A stretch of 64,000 nt of DNA from Ctena decussata. Taxonomy: Eukaryota > Mollusca > Bivalvia > Lucinida > Lucinidae. Shown here in pieces: positions 22,621 to 33,753 of this stretch (position 1 is its first letter; every line of letters starts with the position of its first letter). The position numbers and the translations under genes were made by a program. The notes beneath the pieces were generated by a model, which was not told where the DNA came from, did no database searches, and was given only the letters and a program-made list of their open reading frames with translations. Location: positions 119,143,842 to 119,207,841 of the forward strand of contig OZ022500.1 in assembly GCA_963989385.1 (NCBI GenBank). Reading direction: 5' to 3'.

Positions 22621-23196
22621 TTTCGTGGAATCTGAGCGTCTACAACGTTTACTTTCTCTAGACGATTTAACGGGTCAGTGACAGACATAACGGTAACATC
22701 TCAAAGACCTGTGACTCTTGTATTGAGTACACATGACAATCTAACGGTAGACAGATGTAATCAGTAGCCGGAAGTGTCAATCAATTTCTGCGCTTGAAAA
22801 GATGTTTAGCTGCTTTGACTGGCTAACAAATTCGGATCTGCTACCTTTATTAGATTAATTTGTTGAAAATCAAACCTATAAAATTTTGACGATTGTGGAT
22901 AAATAACGATTTTACGCCCTTTTTTAACATAATTTCAGCCATATCAGGACGATGGGGTGGTGATAATGAAAGGCTGTTCATGACTGAAAAGATACCCACT
23001 TCCAACGGTCTCGAGCCCGGGATTTATGTACGAATGCAGAGTCTAATCCCAGACTGGGCAGCTCGCTAATTTCCCATCGTCCCTTTTACCGACGCGTAAA
23101 AGGGTGTTAGGGCATATGTGGGCTTTGGTGACTCAGACCAACCTGTGTTTTGTGCACAACAGCTAAAGCATTACTGTTAGCCTGACGACTCTCACA
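22621..23196. other. Unassigned sequence
   Basis: No gene or repeat of known type is recognised. A small palindrome-like CCCTTTTACCGACGCGTAAAAGGG lies near 23081-23104. Confidence 0.4.
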
Positions 23197-23443
23197 TGTG
23201 TTACCAGGGTGGTTGGGTGGTGCGATGGTGCTGGGTATAACTTCCAATTCCGTGGCGTCCTACTGATTTGGATAATGGTGGGACAAGGGCCTACTGTGCT
23301 TGCAGTAGGTGCAAGTGGGGCTGTTAGGACATTTTTCTCGTGCTATCACACCGCTCTTCTTTCTCCCGACGGACCGATATAGACTGAAATCCTGTCTCAA
23401 AGGGCCGTTAAACTCAAAACAACCAACCAGCGTGTGTTACCAG
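23197..23443 (+). mobile_element. SINE family S1 (copy 1) with 11-bp target duplication
   Basis: TGTGTTACCAG occurs at 23197-23207 and 23433-23443, flanking a ~225-bp unit (23208-23432). The unit runs from GTGGTTGGGTGGTGCGATGG through GGGCCTACTGTGCTTGCAG and GACTGAAATCCTGTCTCAAA to a CAAAACAACCAACCAGC tail. Target duplications, a repetitive CAACC tail and lack of coding capacity identify a SINE. Other copies: 37336, 33450 (minus), 43057 (minus), partial 12478. Confidence 0.85.
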
Positions 23444-23493
23444 AGTTATAGACTTTTGGACAGCACAGTTTTCTAGTGATTGTGTGTCACACC

Positions 23494-23562
23494 GTAGTCC
23501 ATTTGTTAGAGCGCATAGCTATTGCACAGAAAGTCGCGGCTTCGAAACCCGGCCCGGCCAAC
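23494..23562 (+). repeat. tRNA-like SINE head / tRNA relic
   Basis: TAGTCCATTTGTTAGAGCGC resembles a D-arm/A-box, and GGCTTCGAAACCCGG a B-box. Neither the anticodon stem nor the acceptor stem pairs well, so it is not a functional tRNA. Confidence 0.5.
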
Positions 23563-23689
23563 GATTGAAAAATTTTGTCAACCCAGAGTAAAAAATTAAC
23601 CTTGATGCATGACTGCATGCAGCTGAGCTGTTGACTTCGACTATGGACAAGACACTCATTTAAGGCAACTTGCAGTTTTTGATTTCATT

Positions 23690-23930
23690 TGAACAGCTCC
23701 TTCCCAAATAGGCGGTCATCAAAAACAACAGTTACATTTATTTTTACCTATTTTCTATTATAAATCACAGATAGAGAGAGAGAGAGAGAGAGCGAGCGAG
23801 CAAAGTGGGAAGCTTTACAGGTGACCATATTGCTAGAAGACCACAGACAAGCGGACCTAAGAATACGTAAAATTGAAGAACCGCCTTGGAACGGTCAGTA
23901 AATGATGTTCTTTGCACACACCAAAAGAAC
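23690..23930 (-). mobile_element. Diverged Penelope-like tail with (AG)n insertion
   Basis: The minus strand carries CTGACCGTTCCAAGGCGGTTC (complement at about 23880-23902) and the block AGCTGTTCAAATGAAATC..GACCGCCTATTTGGGAAGGA. Between them lie GACCATATTGCTAGA..ACAAGCGGACCTAAG (plus strand), shared with 45990-46085. Confidence 0.5.
23771..23800. repeat. (AG)n microsatellite
   Basis: Pure AG run, degrading into AGCGAGCGAG on its right. Confidence 0.95.
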
Positions 23931-24215
23931 TAGACTTCAAATCCATTTGGGATGAGCCGTATTGTCTGGATCCACATTATTTGGCCAGTTTGTTTTGGTT
24001 AAGAGATGATCTTATAATGTATTTGAGAAGAGAAAACGTTACAAAGTTCTCCATTGACCTTGAACGTTGTCACAAGCTTTCCGAGTAAACTTTAGCTCAT
24101 TATCTCTTGACTTCTGCTGAGGTCATTTGGTATAAATTGCACTGGTAAGTAGGGGGCCTCTCAATATCTCAGTGCGCAACTCGCAGTTACCATATGCTCA
24201 CTTTCTTTTCGGCTT

Positions 24216-24515
24216 TCTGATGATCGTTGGTTGATTTGGTTGGTTGATTTGATGCTTAACGTCCACGGTAAACAACTAAGGTCATGTCGGGACGGTCAGT
24301 TAACCTAACCACACTATTCCTGGGCAGGCTTAGACCTCCTAAGCGGTTAACCAGTACTAAGTGCACATACTTTCGCCAGTAACTGACAACTGCCCTTCTT
24401 GAATCAGCGGAAGGAGAAACGAAAGTATGTGGCCAGACCAGGATTCGAACCCAGGACCTCTGACTTACAAGTCAGGTGCCCTACCGATTGCGCAACCCGG
24501 CCCGGCTCTGATGAT
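24216..24515 (-). mobile_element. tRNA-derived SINE family S2 (copy 1)
   Basis: A tRNA-like head lies on the minus strand at 24425-24506, with a body toward lower coordinates and a 3' tail of AAATCAACCAACC type at 24225-24255. TCTGATGAT at 24216-24224 and 24507-24515 is the likely target duplication. The body recurs at 44332-44495 on the plus strand. Confidence 0.8.
24425..24506 (-). repeat. tRNA-like head of SINE S2
   Basis: Minus strand: a GGGTTGCGCAATCGGTAGGG D-arm region, a CTGAC..GTCAG anticodon stem around a shortened TTGTAA loop (a TGT-type anticodon is recognisable), and a perfect B-box GGGTTCGAATCC. The 6-base loop and weak acceptor stem argue for a SINE head rather than a tRNA gene. 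Confidence 0.7.
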
Positions 24516-24749
24516 TGTAACCAGTAGGGTCGATTTTCCGATCAGGAAACAGCAAGGAAGTGCTTTTGAGGTGCATGCCGGTATATATCGCACTGCCGGT
24601 CTAGTTTTTTCCCCGACTGGGAAGTATTTTCACCATTGGGCACCTCTCTTTCGCATGGTTTGTGCATCTCAGTTTATATTCTAAAAAACTACGTTAATTT
24701 TCCTACAATTTGTCCGAGTCGGATCTTTTTATTACGGCCTTTTGTTATT

Positions 24750-24857
24750 CCCAGCAGGCACATGTCATTAAAATGACGTCGTACTGACGTCGATGCGACA
24801 TAATGACGTCGCATCGACGTCAGTAGGACGTCATTTCGACGTCATGTACCCGCTGGG
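24750..24857. mobile_element. Short palindromic MITE, family F6, made of GACGTC words
   Basis: Ends CCCAGCAGGCACATGTCATT and its inverse (ATGTACCCGCTGGG). Inside 108 bp there are six GACGTC palindromes at varied spacing, arranged so that the whole unit is nearly self-complementary. Relatives with the same CCCAGCAGRCA end but other internal words lie at 26127-26421 and about 36085-36170. Confidence 0.8.
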
Positions 24858-26126
24858 TTGCTGAAATTCTTCTGAGAGTAATTTGATATTACCTGTACCC
24901 GTACTGAAAATTTTCACTTTTGTTCCGGCTCACTTATCTTGTTTCTTCGCTAAAAGGACTCTCAGGACTCTCGTCGCTGTTACGTAAGTTCGAATTAGTT
25001 CACAAGTGATGTCACGAGAAAGACGATTGTGCGACATCATCGAACAGCAGGGACTCAGCTAAGCCAAGCTGATTTTTAGGCTGTTCATTCAAACAAACAA
25101 AAATACGTTTGATCTGGTACATGTCATACGGTTTCTTTTCACTCAGTTTGCATCATATGCAATTATTTGATACCTGAAAAGTATCGTATTACGAAACATC
25201 TGGGGTAATAAATAACTAACTAAATACACAAAAAGTGAGCTAATAGGTGAATAAATTAGTGATAAAAGTCCAGTCTGCTTCTGACGGTTGGACACATTAA
25301 TATAACATTGACAAGTCAATTATGTAAAATGACCTTCTGATACTTAAGAGGGATTTTGAGCCGTGTCACCAAAAAAAACAACAACTGCAAACAACCAAGC
25401 TATGATTAATGAATAATCAATTCTAAACACGAAAAGTGATCATGCGTTGCAGGTGCTTTAGCTGCTTTGAATCATTTTTGTATTTACAGAGTACCTAGCA
25501 CTGTGTTCAGTCTTATGGTGCCAGAACAAAATAATTAATTGGGATTATACGTCAAAGGGCAGAAATAACACTTTGTTCAGAATGGATGAAGCTAATAAAT
25601 TTCATTATTCAAGAGCATTTTCACTCAATGAACTGAATTAAGTTGGTTTAAACTCATACAACTCGCAAACTGTTTCGGATTACAAACTGAATGTAAGTAT
25701 ACTCAAGGGAGTTATTTGGACATGTGCGAACACAGCGAATACTCAGATCATCCTGTCCTGTCAGCGTTACTCGTGTCCTCATTTGAGAGTCAAGGAAAAT
25801 GTAGAGCAAATTTGAGTGGGCTGATTTCAGTCTCCGCTTTATATTTCTCGTCGCGCCGCTCATATACTGATACATTTGTACTTCGACACATATTTTTTTA
25901 CGTTCGGCAAAATTAACAACCCCTTTATATTTTGTCCCGGTTCACGCTTGAGCTAGGGGGTCCCATTATCATGAAATACGAGCATTTTTTCACCACCATT
26001 TGTAATTAGTTAGCTACAACAAAAGAATAAAATCCGAACTAACTTTACATAGTTATGGCGTAGATATATTTTCATTCGCAGTATTGTGATCCTTACTACA
26101 TGCAGAGATATGCACACTGTCAAGTT
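24858..26126. other. Unassigned sequence
   Basis: AT-rich, with no recognisable gene, RNA or repeat end. Short frames (for example 25654-25875 minus) lack motifs. Confidence 0.4.
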
Positions 26127-26421
26127 CCCAGCAGACACATAGCGTTGAAACACAGTCGTATTGATCTCAATGTAACTTTTCCAGGCCCCGAGGTTATAAA
26201 ACTTGAGTATATTCTCAAACTCAAAATAAAGCACACTGATTGGCTGCTTCCGAGCACATGCTCGGAAGCAGCCAGTCAGTGTGCTTTATAGCACATGCTC
26301 GGAAGCAGCCAGTCAGTGTGCTTTATTTTGAGTTTGAGATTATTTCAAGTTTTATAACCTCGAACCCTGACGTTGTAGTGACGTTCATATGACGCTGTTT
26401 CGATATTTCTTGCCAGCTGGG
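26127..26421. mobile_element. MITE family F6 with nested fold-back insert
   Basis: Left end CCCAGCAGACACATAGCGTT and right end GACGCTG..GCCAGCTGGG are imperfectly inverted. CGTTGAAAC/GTTTCG and GACGTT words recur inside. The centre is occupied by a separate long palindrome (26190-26362), probably a secondary insertion. Confidence 0.7.
26190..26362. repeat. Long perfect-type palindrome with apex duplication
   Basis: The arms start GAGGTTATAAAACTTGAG and end CAAGTTTTATAACCTC. They pair through AAACTCAAAATAAAGCACAC and CGAGCACATGCTCG at the first apex. A ~39-bp piece of the right arm (AGCACATGCTCGGAAGCAGC...GCTTTAT) is tandemly duplicated. No coding content. Confidence 0.9.
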
Positions 26422-26938
26422 TTACGTCCTGGGACAGGTGGTTCAAAGCATCCCGGTAACATCAAGAGTGTTGCTCCAAAAAGAAAAAATGTGAATAACT
26501 TCTGAAAAGCTTGTCAGATTTTTTTTTTTCATCAAGAGCAGCAACGTTTTTTCGAAGGCCTATCATATATTTGCAAATCTTACGCCTCGTTCACCAACGC
26601 CATCGTTGGTTTCAACAATCGGACCCTGGAGAAATGATGCCACCAGACTACTATAGACGACAGTCATAGCCAACCCATAATTTAATGATATGTTCTGTAC
26701 TTCGAAACAATATATGAATACTGAGTACACAGCTGGGTGGCATTTTTGGCCCTTCAGTTATTAGTAGTTTTGGTAAAAAAAAAACAAAACAAAAAAAAAA
26801 CAGCAACAATAACAATACCATCATCCCTGCCTATTGCGACCTTGACTTTGTTAGTGTCTCAGCAGAAGATGCACAGAAAACAAAGGTCGCAGAAAGAGTT
26901 CCATCAAACAAACAAATGAATTAAACTATGAATCAATG

Positions 26939-27100
26939 CTCCAGATAAGAAGGGGTAAAAGAGATAATCGAGGGATAATTATCCTCCGTTCTCCGCAAAA
27001 GCATGTGTTGTGACCTCTCAGTAGAACCGTCTCTGCGAGACGATTCTAACGAGGGGTCAAAATGACTCGGCGAGGGGTCACAACGTATTTTCATTGATAA
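26939..27100. mobile_element. MITE family F3 (copy 1, right end lost)
   Basis: Left end CTCCAGATAAGAAGGGGTAA. The interior palindrome TTGTGACC..AGAACCGTCTC / GAGACGATTCT..GGGGTCA matches copies at 35911 and 52774. The expected inverted right end is not visible; sequence becomes A-rich after 27100. Confidence 0.75.
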
Positions 27101-27311
27101 ATACGAAAAAAAAATCTCAGAATTATCGAATTATTTTAAAATGTTGTCTGACTCAAAGTACATTGTTTGACTCAACGTACATTTTCCTGCCAAAAGTTCC
27201 GACGGTCATGTCTCTTACGAGACAGCAGATTGACGGTTTGTGTGGTTTACAGGTCAAGTTCTGCCGCTATGATTAGATCATATTCACTCATGATCGGTTT
27301 CCACAGCTTTC

Positions 27312-27679
27312 TACCAACTAAATGTTTTGTACCACTTCAGAAACTGAGGGTGAGGTTGGGCCTGTCAAATCGATTTAAGCCCCCTAGTAATTCATTACTG
27401 ACCGTTCCAAGGCGGTAGTTCTGTTGTGGTTCTCTGTTGCCTGTTTTTGGTGTCAGAGTTTCTGTGATGTTTTACCTTATGTATGTTCTTATTATTTTTG
27501 GTTCGGTTTGGGTTGCTGAGTGGCCACCTTTTGGGAACAAGCTGCTCACTCGGTTGGCCATATGTTCTCTGTATCTTGATTATTTGTAATCTTAGTTGTT
27601 TCAAACTATGGTTTGAGGGCTGGATTTGGATTTTGATTGTTTCAGTTCCTGGTCTTTGCATACTTTTTACTTTTATCCA
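27312..27679 (+). mobile_element. 5'-truncated Penelope-like 3' end (copy C)
   Basis: Nearly identical to copy A from ACCAACTAAATGTTTTGTAC through GACCGTTCCAAGGCGG and GGCCACCTTTTGGGAACAAG to GCATACTTTTTACTTTTA. Upstream sequence is unrelated to copy A, fixing the 5' truncation at about 27312. The high identity to copies A and D suggests relatively recent mobility. Confidence 0.75.
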
Positions 27680-28519
27680 CGAGTTGGTTTTCAACACCCA
27701 AATGTGGGCATACGAGTTAAACAATGCCAGGACGAAAATGGAGACTACACTAAAAGGCAAGAATTCGCCAGGAAAGCAACTTCTATTCTTCAAAAAAGAT
27801 CATCCTTTTGAGAATAATACCGAAACGAAACTACGTCAATGGCGTACTCCTGCACTGTCTGAGGTTGAACAGAGCCTTCGTTGTTCGCATTTTTGCCAAC
27901 AGCAAAACTTCATATCAGACTAGAGTGAATGCTCAGGCGGAGTTCATTCTTCGCAGTTTGCACACTTATCCCAAATAGCTGTTTTCGGCGAAGTTAAGCC
28001 CCAGTGATGTATGCAAAACGGTGCTCATGTCATACACGACAAAAACAGACTCAGATAAGCCTGCGCAGCGGCACAGTCTGATTAGAACTTTGTCGTCCAT
28101 ACACACCATGTATGGATTTTGATGAAACTGAAGGCTATATGCAAAGCTATGGTCAGACAGCACTGTTCCAGACTGGTTTGAGTCTTGTGTGTTAGCAGAT
28201 ACGTTAAGCACCCATTTTGCTTGTTGCAGCTCAGTTATATCGGACGGTAACAGGACAATGCACAAGACATGCTATGGTATGGATTTATCTGCTCTCTATT
28301 TGCCCATGTCTAAAGGTACTTCTTTCTCACGTCGAGACTCTATTAAAATGACAGCTCAGGTAGGGGTATTCACCAGTATTACCAGTATGTACACGAGCGG
28401 CGAATTATGTTATCTTTATTGCCCGAGTGTCTTATTCTTGCAGATTGTTTCATCCATACCCATTACTGCTTAACTATCACCGCCGTTTGAAACCACCAGG
28501 AACTCTGCACTTTTCTATC
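27680..28519. other. Unassigned sequence
   Basis: No gene recognised. Around 28035-28085, AGACTCAGATAAGCCTGCGC..CAGTCTGATTAGA weakly echoes the interior of MITE family F1, too diverged to delimit. Confidence 0.35.
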
Positions 28520-28520
28520 A

Positions 28521-28558
<38 letters not shown>
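28520..28558. repeat. (ATA)n microsatellite
   Basis: About 13 AAT/ATA trinucleotides without interruption. Confidence 0.97.
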
Positions 28559-28561
<3 letters not shown>

Positions 28562-28862
28562 TGCCTTTTCTCATTTTATAGCGCATTATTTACATAGTCG
28601 GGCTTGACTCTTATCCTTTTTCACTATTATTATTCGATTGATTTCATCGTATGTTGAAGAGCATTGCCACGTGTTTTGTGATTTATGTGTTAATAATACC
28701 GCAGACAGGTACCGTTGTTTTTGTGACAAGACGGTTTGCTTTGAAGCTAAATACCGTTGTACACCTGCACTTTAGTAGCGGAGAAACCCGTTATCCTGTC
28801 TAATTCAGTCTAAAAAGAGAAACATTTCATACAGTCAGATTTTTCGATTTAATGAAAACTGC

Positions 28863-28912
28863 CATATACCCCCCCCCCCCCCCTCTTTCAAACATAGTTT
28901 GCGGGGGTTTAA
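28863..28912 (+). mobile_element. Solitary 3' end of the E1 element family
   Basis: CATATACC, then a C15 run (28869-28883), TTTCAAACATAGTTTGCG and GGGGGTTTAA reproduce the E1b 3' hairpin (TCAAACATAGTTTGCGCGGGG). No E1 repeat units precede it, so this is a truncated or deleted copy. Confidence 0.75.
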
Positions 28913-29647
28913 TAAACTAACACAGACATCCTTTAATTGACAAATAGACTCACCCAAGCTAAAAGAACAGAAGAGTCCACCAGGCATAAAATAGTTTTAT
29001 AATGAATAAGAAAGTTTCCCGGCTAAAAGGATTTCTATACCGGTTCTGATCTACCTTCAGTATACATATTAGATATATTTTAACCGAACTATTCTTGAAT
29101 GAAAACAATCTTTCCAGTAGTTTTGATATCAAAGATATGGAAAACGATTTAATTCAATATTCAAGATAATGGAACATATACATATAATTGCAGATAAAAA
29201 ATAACTACATAAAATATTTCCAATACTAATTTAATACAATCTGATTGGTCGACAGAGACTGGAAAACGGCTTCGGTGCATCTAAAAAAGTCCCTAGAAAT
29301 ATATAAGTTCTATGAACTTTTTCTTTGGGGCGGTTTTTAACGTATTGAGTACAATGTTAGGATATACATGAATGACCTGGACACTTCGATATGAACGATA
29401 TTTTTGTGAATTCTATCCATATGTTAATGCCTATGAATACTTACAAACTTAACAAAAGGTCATTCAGGCGCATCACTCATATGTAATGTACTGCAATGTA
29501 GTTAATGTAAAACCCTTCTAGGTTATTTTCTTGAGTTTGTGAGAGATTCTTCGGGTTTTACATAAAATTTCATTCCTTTAATGAAGTACTGCGAGCAGAC
29601 AATAAATAATGATTATAAAGAATCAATAGCTATAACAACGAAAGAAG
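28913..29647. other. Unassigned sequence
   Basis: No recognisable gene or repeat end. Confidence 0.4.
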
Positions 29648-29830
29648 TGAGACGTTGACACCACCGTCTCTTTGTGGAGATAAATCTAATTTACGTAATC
29701 ATTCAGAAATCGTCTCTGCTGCCATAAACCTTATGATCATTATTCGAATTGTCTAAACTTTCTCTGTAGAATGTCGACTCAAAGCGAATTTTCAGCTAGA
29801 TAAGTATCTGAGGACTCTTTTCATAGGAAC
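29648..29830. repeat. Dispersed repeat, partner at 4943-5125
   Basis: Shares TTTACGTAATCATTCAGAAA and CGTCTCTGCTGCCATAAACC with 4943-5125. Same orientation. Confidence 0.75.
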
Positions 29831-30460
29831 TTAAGTGAGCAAGGGTTCTCTTAGCATTTCGTGATTTGTATAAGAGGACTGGTATTAGGTGCTTGATCTT
29901 TGATCTTATAACCAGGGCTCTCGAAAATATGTTCTCTCACAATGACTTCTTTTAGGGTTTGAACTATCATAAGAAAGTCCGAAGAATCTTTGTGACGCAT
30001 TACTAAAATAAAATGAATGACCAAGGTCGTGTCAAATTGTGACTCGATGCAAGCGCCAGATGTGGTTCGTCAAGGCTCCAAGACAGGCTAATGTCCGTCT
30101 TCTTCCAGGTACTGTCCCACTTCAAACCGTCGCAAAGAATTACTTCTGACCCGTCTCAAAGCGGCATATGAAAAGATCGAGGCAATGGTAAAAGGAGAAG
30201 AATTAACACACTAAGCACAGAAAAGTCAAAGAAAAAGAAACAAACCAAGAAAGCGAACCAGGGGTCTCTGAAGAAGAAAACAAAATTGTTGTTTCCAAAG
30301 TTTAAGGTCAATGGGTTTTTTCTTAGCAAATCTACCATTTTTATTTTTGACCTCCTCCTCATGGAAGTATAACTGTTAAATGAAAGGATTTGCACATGTA
30401 GGAAGGCCTCAGATAATTGTCGTCACAGACTGAGTGACAAGGACTCCAAGGCAATATGAG

Positions 30461-30548
30461 TTTGCTGTGGCAAGTGTTTATATTACCATGCAGTCAGATT
30501 AAACTAGTTTGCTGTGGCAAGTGTTTATATTACCATGCAGTCAGATTT
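30461..30548. repeat. 47-bp tandem duplication
   Basis: TTTGCTGTGGCAAGTGTTTA through CATGCAGTCAGATT is repeated at 30461 and 30508. The unit shares its CCATGCAGTCAGATTTTAT word with the minisatellite at 30880-31088. Confidence 0.9.
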
Positions 30549-30879
30549 TATGTCTCAGGATCAAGTGTTAAATGGTGGTAATACATGAAACCATTGATCC
30601 CATTCTGTAGTTTTTTGGGAAGTTACTGTACTCTGGCACCATGGATGCAGTGCCACGTAAGTAGAAGTAATATTAAATGTTCGGTGTATTTTTTTTTACC
30701 TCTGTGGAGCTTTTATATAAGCATATTTGATCCGCTGTGATAAGATAAATCTATATGCAATGCATGATGTACATAGTCTCTTAAAATTCTGTACAGAATG
30801 GTTTGGTGTATTTTTATATGTCTGTATGTACTGTGATGTTGTACACCAAAATGAGATTTTAATAAACTATAAAAACCTA

Positions 30880-31088
30880 ATTCTGTGTTAAATGTTGGTT
30901 ATACCTTCAAAATTCAAGATTCTGTGTTAAATGTTGGTAGTACCATGCAGCCTGATGCTATACATCAGGGTCCTGAGTTAAATGCTGGTGATACCTTCAA
31001 AACGCGAGCTCCCGTGTTAAATGATTGAAAAAACCACGCAATCAGATTTTATATCTCAGGATCCTGTGACAAGGGCTGGTAATACTTT
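30880..31088. repeat. Minisatellite, left part (interrupted by E4)
   Basis: Degenerate units built from CTGTGTTAAATGTTGGTA, ATACCTTCAAAACTCAAGAT and CCATGCAGTCAGATTTTAT. The same units resume at 32681-32790 after element E4, so one array was split by the insertion. Confidence 0.8.
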
Positions 31089-32675
31089 AACAAGAGGTCC
31101 ATGATGGACCTTAATCGCTCACCTGAGTTATGATGAAATAACATGGAAGATCATCTATTTGATGATGGTTCAATTGGAGCAGATTTGCACTTTTTAATCT
31201 ATATTCCGACAAAGTTACATGACGATTGGATCAAAACTGTGCCCTCTAGAGTGTACACAATGTTTTTCTAAGATCTGACCTGGCGATCTAGTTTTTGATC
31301 AGACATTATTCAGTTTCAAACTTGGCCTACATTACATAGAGATAAACATTCTGACAAACTTTCATGAAGATTCAATGCAAAATAAAGCCACAATTGTGTA
31401 CACAAGGTTTTTCTATGATTTGACCTAGTGACCTAGTTTTTGACCTGACAAGACCCAGTTTCAAATTTGGCCTTAATTTTATTAAGATAATCATTCTGAC
31501 AAAGTTTCATAAAGATTGAACCAAAACTATGCCCTCTAGAGTATCCACAATGTTTTTCTAAGGTTTGACCTAGTGACCTAGTTTTTGATCCAACATGACC
31601 CAGTTGCACCCTTGGTCTAGATTTGTTAGAGATAAACATTTTGACAGAGTTTCATGAAGATTGGATCAAAACTGTGCCCTCTAGAGCATTCAAATGGTTT
31701 TTTTAAGATCTGACCTAGTGACCTAGTTTTTGACCTGACATGGCCCAGTTTCAAATTTGGTCTAGATTTCATAAAGAAAAGCATTCTGACAAAGTTTCAT
31801 GAAGATTGGGTTATAACTGTGCCCTCTAGAGTGTACACAAGGTTTTTCTAAGATTTGACCTAGTGACCTAGTTTTTGACCCCACATAATTCAGTTTCAAT
31901 CTTGGCCTAGATTGTATTAGGATAAACATTCTGACAAAGTTTCATGCAGATTGAACTATAACTTTGCCCTCTAGAGTGTACACAAGGTTTTTCTAAGATT
32001 TGACCTAGTGACCTAGTTTTTGACCCCACATGACCCAGTTTCATATTTGGTCTATATATCTATTTAGATAAACATTTTGACAAAGTTTCATGACGATTGG
32101 ATAAAAACTGTTCCCTCTGTGTCATTCTAAGATTTATTTCTATTTTTAGCTCTGGCGGCCATTTTGTTCAGCGGAGTGAAACCGTTTTAGCAATTTTGGT
32201 TCAGGGCCATGAGTCAAACATTTCTGTGAAATTTTTTTGAAATCGAGCCATTGGCTTTAGAGGAGATGTCTTTTAAAGGCTTTTCTTTTATTAGATTTCT
32301 ATTTTTAGCTCTGGTGGCCATTTTGTTCATCGGAGTGGAACCGTTTTAGCAATTTTGGTTCAGGGCCATGAGTCAAACATTTCTGTGAAAATTTTTTTGA
32401 AATCGAGCCATTGGCTTTAGAGGAGATGTCGTTTAAAGGTTTTTCTATTTTTAGCTCTGGCGGCCATTTTGTTCAGCAGAGCGGAACCATTTTAGCAATT
32501 TTGGTTCAGGGCTATAACAGAAACATTTGTGTGAAATTATTTTGAAATTGGCTCTCTGGTCTAGGAGGAGATGTCATTTGAAGAAATTGTTGACGGACGG
32601 ACGGACAGACGGACGGACGACGGACAAATATCAATCACAATAGCTCACCTTGAGCACTTCGTGCTCAGGTGAGCT
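31089..32675 (+). mobile_element. Tandem-array element E4
   Basis: Starts AACAAG with hairpin AGGTCCATGATGGACCT (31095-31111) and TIR word GCTCACCTGA (31117-31126). The core has about six ~145-bp type-A units (CCCTCTAGAGTGTACACAAG, GACCTAGTGACCTAGTTTTT) and three ~150-bp type-B units (TTTTAGCTCTGGCGGCCATT, AATCGAGCCATTGGCTTTAG). A GGAC microsatellite (32592-32626) follows. The 3' hairpin (32643-32674) ends TCAGGTGAGC, the exact inverse of the 5' TIR. It is inserted in the minisatellite, which resumes with AAAACTCAAGATCC. No target duplication. Confidence 0.85.
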
Positions 32676-32680
32676 AAAAA

Positions 32681-32790
32681 CTCAAGATCCTATGTTAAAT
32701 GTTGGTAGTTCTATGCAGTCAGATTTCGTATTCAAAAACCCTGTGTAACGTCTTCAAAGCTCAAGATCCTGTGTAATGTTGGCATTCTGT
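32681..32790. repeat. Minisatellite, right part
   Basis: Continuation of the 30880-31088 array (CTCAAGATCCTATGTTAAAT, CTATGCAGTCAGATTTCGTA). Confidence 0.8.
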
Positions 32791-33449
32791 TGAATGCAAT
32801 AACGTATGGTGCTAAAATCACCACATTATGGTATGGGTATGGTGAACAGCCTCTATTATATAGAGTATGGTTATGGCCTTAATATTATCTGCAATAAACT
32901 GTGACTAAAGGATGTGACTATGATAGAGTTTGCTCTTTTGTAACAACTGTTCTTTTTGTTCGAAAGTAATTTACGAACTTCCTACATGAGATATCTCCAC
33001 AAATATCTAAGGTCCCATTTTTACTTGAATAGTTTCTTGTATGTAATTGAAACAATGTGATCGCATCTGTAGAATAGTAACATATAATAATGTACTATTC
33101 CTAACTAATGACCCCGCTATAATAAACGGTTCCCCGCCCTTTTCTATCTTTTAACTGACTTGTCAAAATTGAAAAACCGAAGGCATAAACCTTCAGATAC
33201 TGCAGTATATATGCTATGATTATATGTTAATCCCGTCATGATACATGAAGTATTTTCATGCTTTTCTCAGCTATTTTGTTCTTGACAAAGTGCAGCTATT
33301 TTATGCCCCAGGTCCCTCCGTCCATAATGGAAGATAGGGGATATTGTTTCACCTTTGTCCCTCTGTCCATCCGTCCTACCTAAAAGTGTGTATATTCATC
33401 TTCCACAGTTTTAAGCTTTACAGTATAACCTTATATATGATGGTTCGTA
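32791..33449. other. Unassigned sequence
   Basis: No gene recognised. CCCCAGGTCCCTCCGTCC followed by GGGGATATTGTTTCACCTTT at 33307-33360 looks like the edge of a dispersed repeat but no partner is in the window. Confidence 0.35.
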
Positions 33450-33650
33450 GGTTGGTTGTTTTGGGTTAAACGGCTTTTTGAGACAGTATTTCAGTCTATA
33501 TCGAGCCCTCTCACAGAGAAAGGGAGAAAGAGGGGAGTGACAAAATGTCCAAAGAAGCCCACCCGCACCTCCTGCAAGCACAATAGGCCCTTGCCTACTA
33601 TTATCCAAAATAGTAGAATGTCTACCCAGCACCATCGCCCGACCACAACC
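33450..33650 (-). mobile_element. SINE family S1 (copy 3)
   Basis: Minus-strand copy: tail complement GGTTGGTTGTTTTGGG at 33450, body GAGACAGTATTTCAGTCTAT, head complement CCAGCACCATCGCCCGACC. No clear target duplication seen. Confidence 0.75.
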
Positions 33651-33753
33651 TCCCCAAGGATGACAGTATTGTATAATACACTTCTCCCACAGGTTTCAAA
33701 CTTTGAATTAGAAACTTCTTACAGATGCTATAGATAAACTGTCAATGTGCATA

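Noticed and set aside
24425..24506. Possible tRNA-Thr-like gene
   Set aside because: Short anticodon loop, weak acceptor stem, SINE body and target duplication show it is a SINE head.
24772..24847. Cluster of CRE (TGACGTCA-like) enhancer sites
   Set aside because: The words lie inside a short MITE with inverted ends; no promoter or gene adjoins, so regulatory function is not supported.
27395..27923. Frames of 132-146 codons on both strands
   Set aside because: Both run through the Penelope-like tail copy; the same frames recur at 6.4 and 46.3 kb only because the DNA repeat does.
30880..32790. CRISPR-like array
   Set aside because: Repeats are 60-150 bp and degenerate, without uniform spacers, in eukaryotic-type DNA; they are a minisatellite and an element core.
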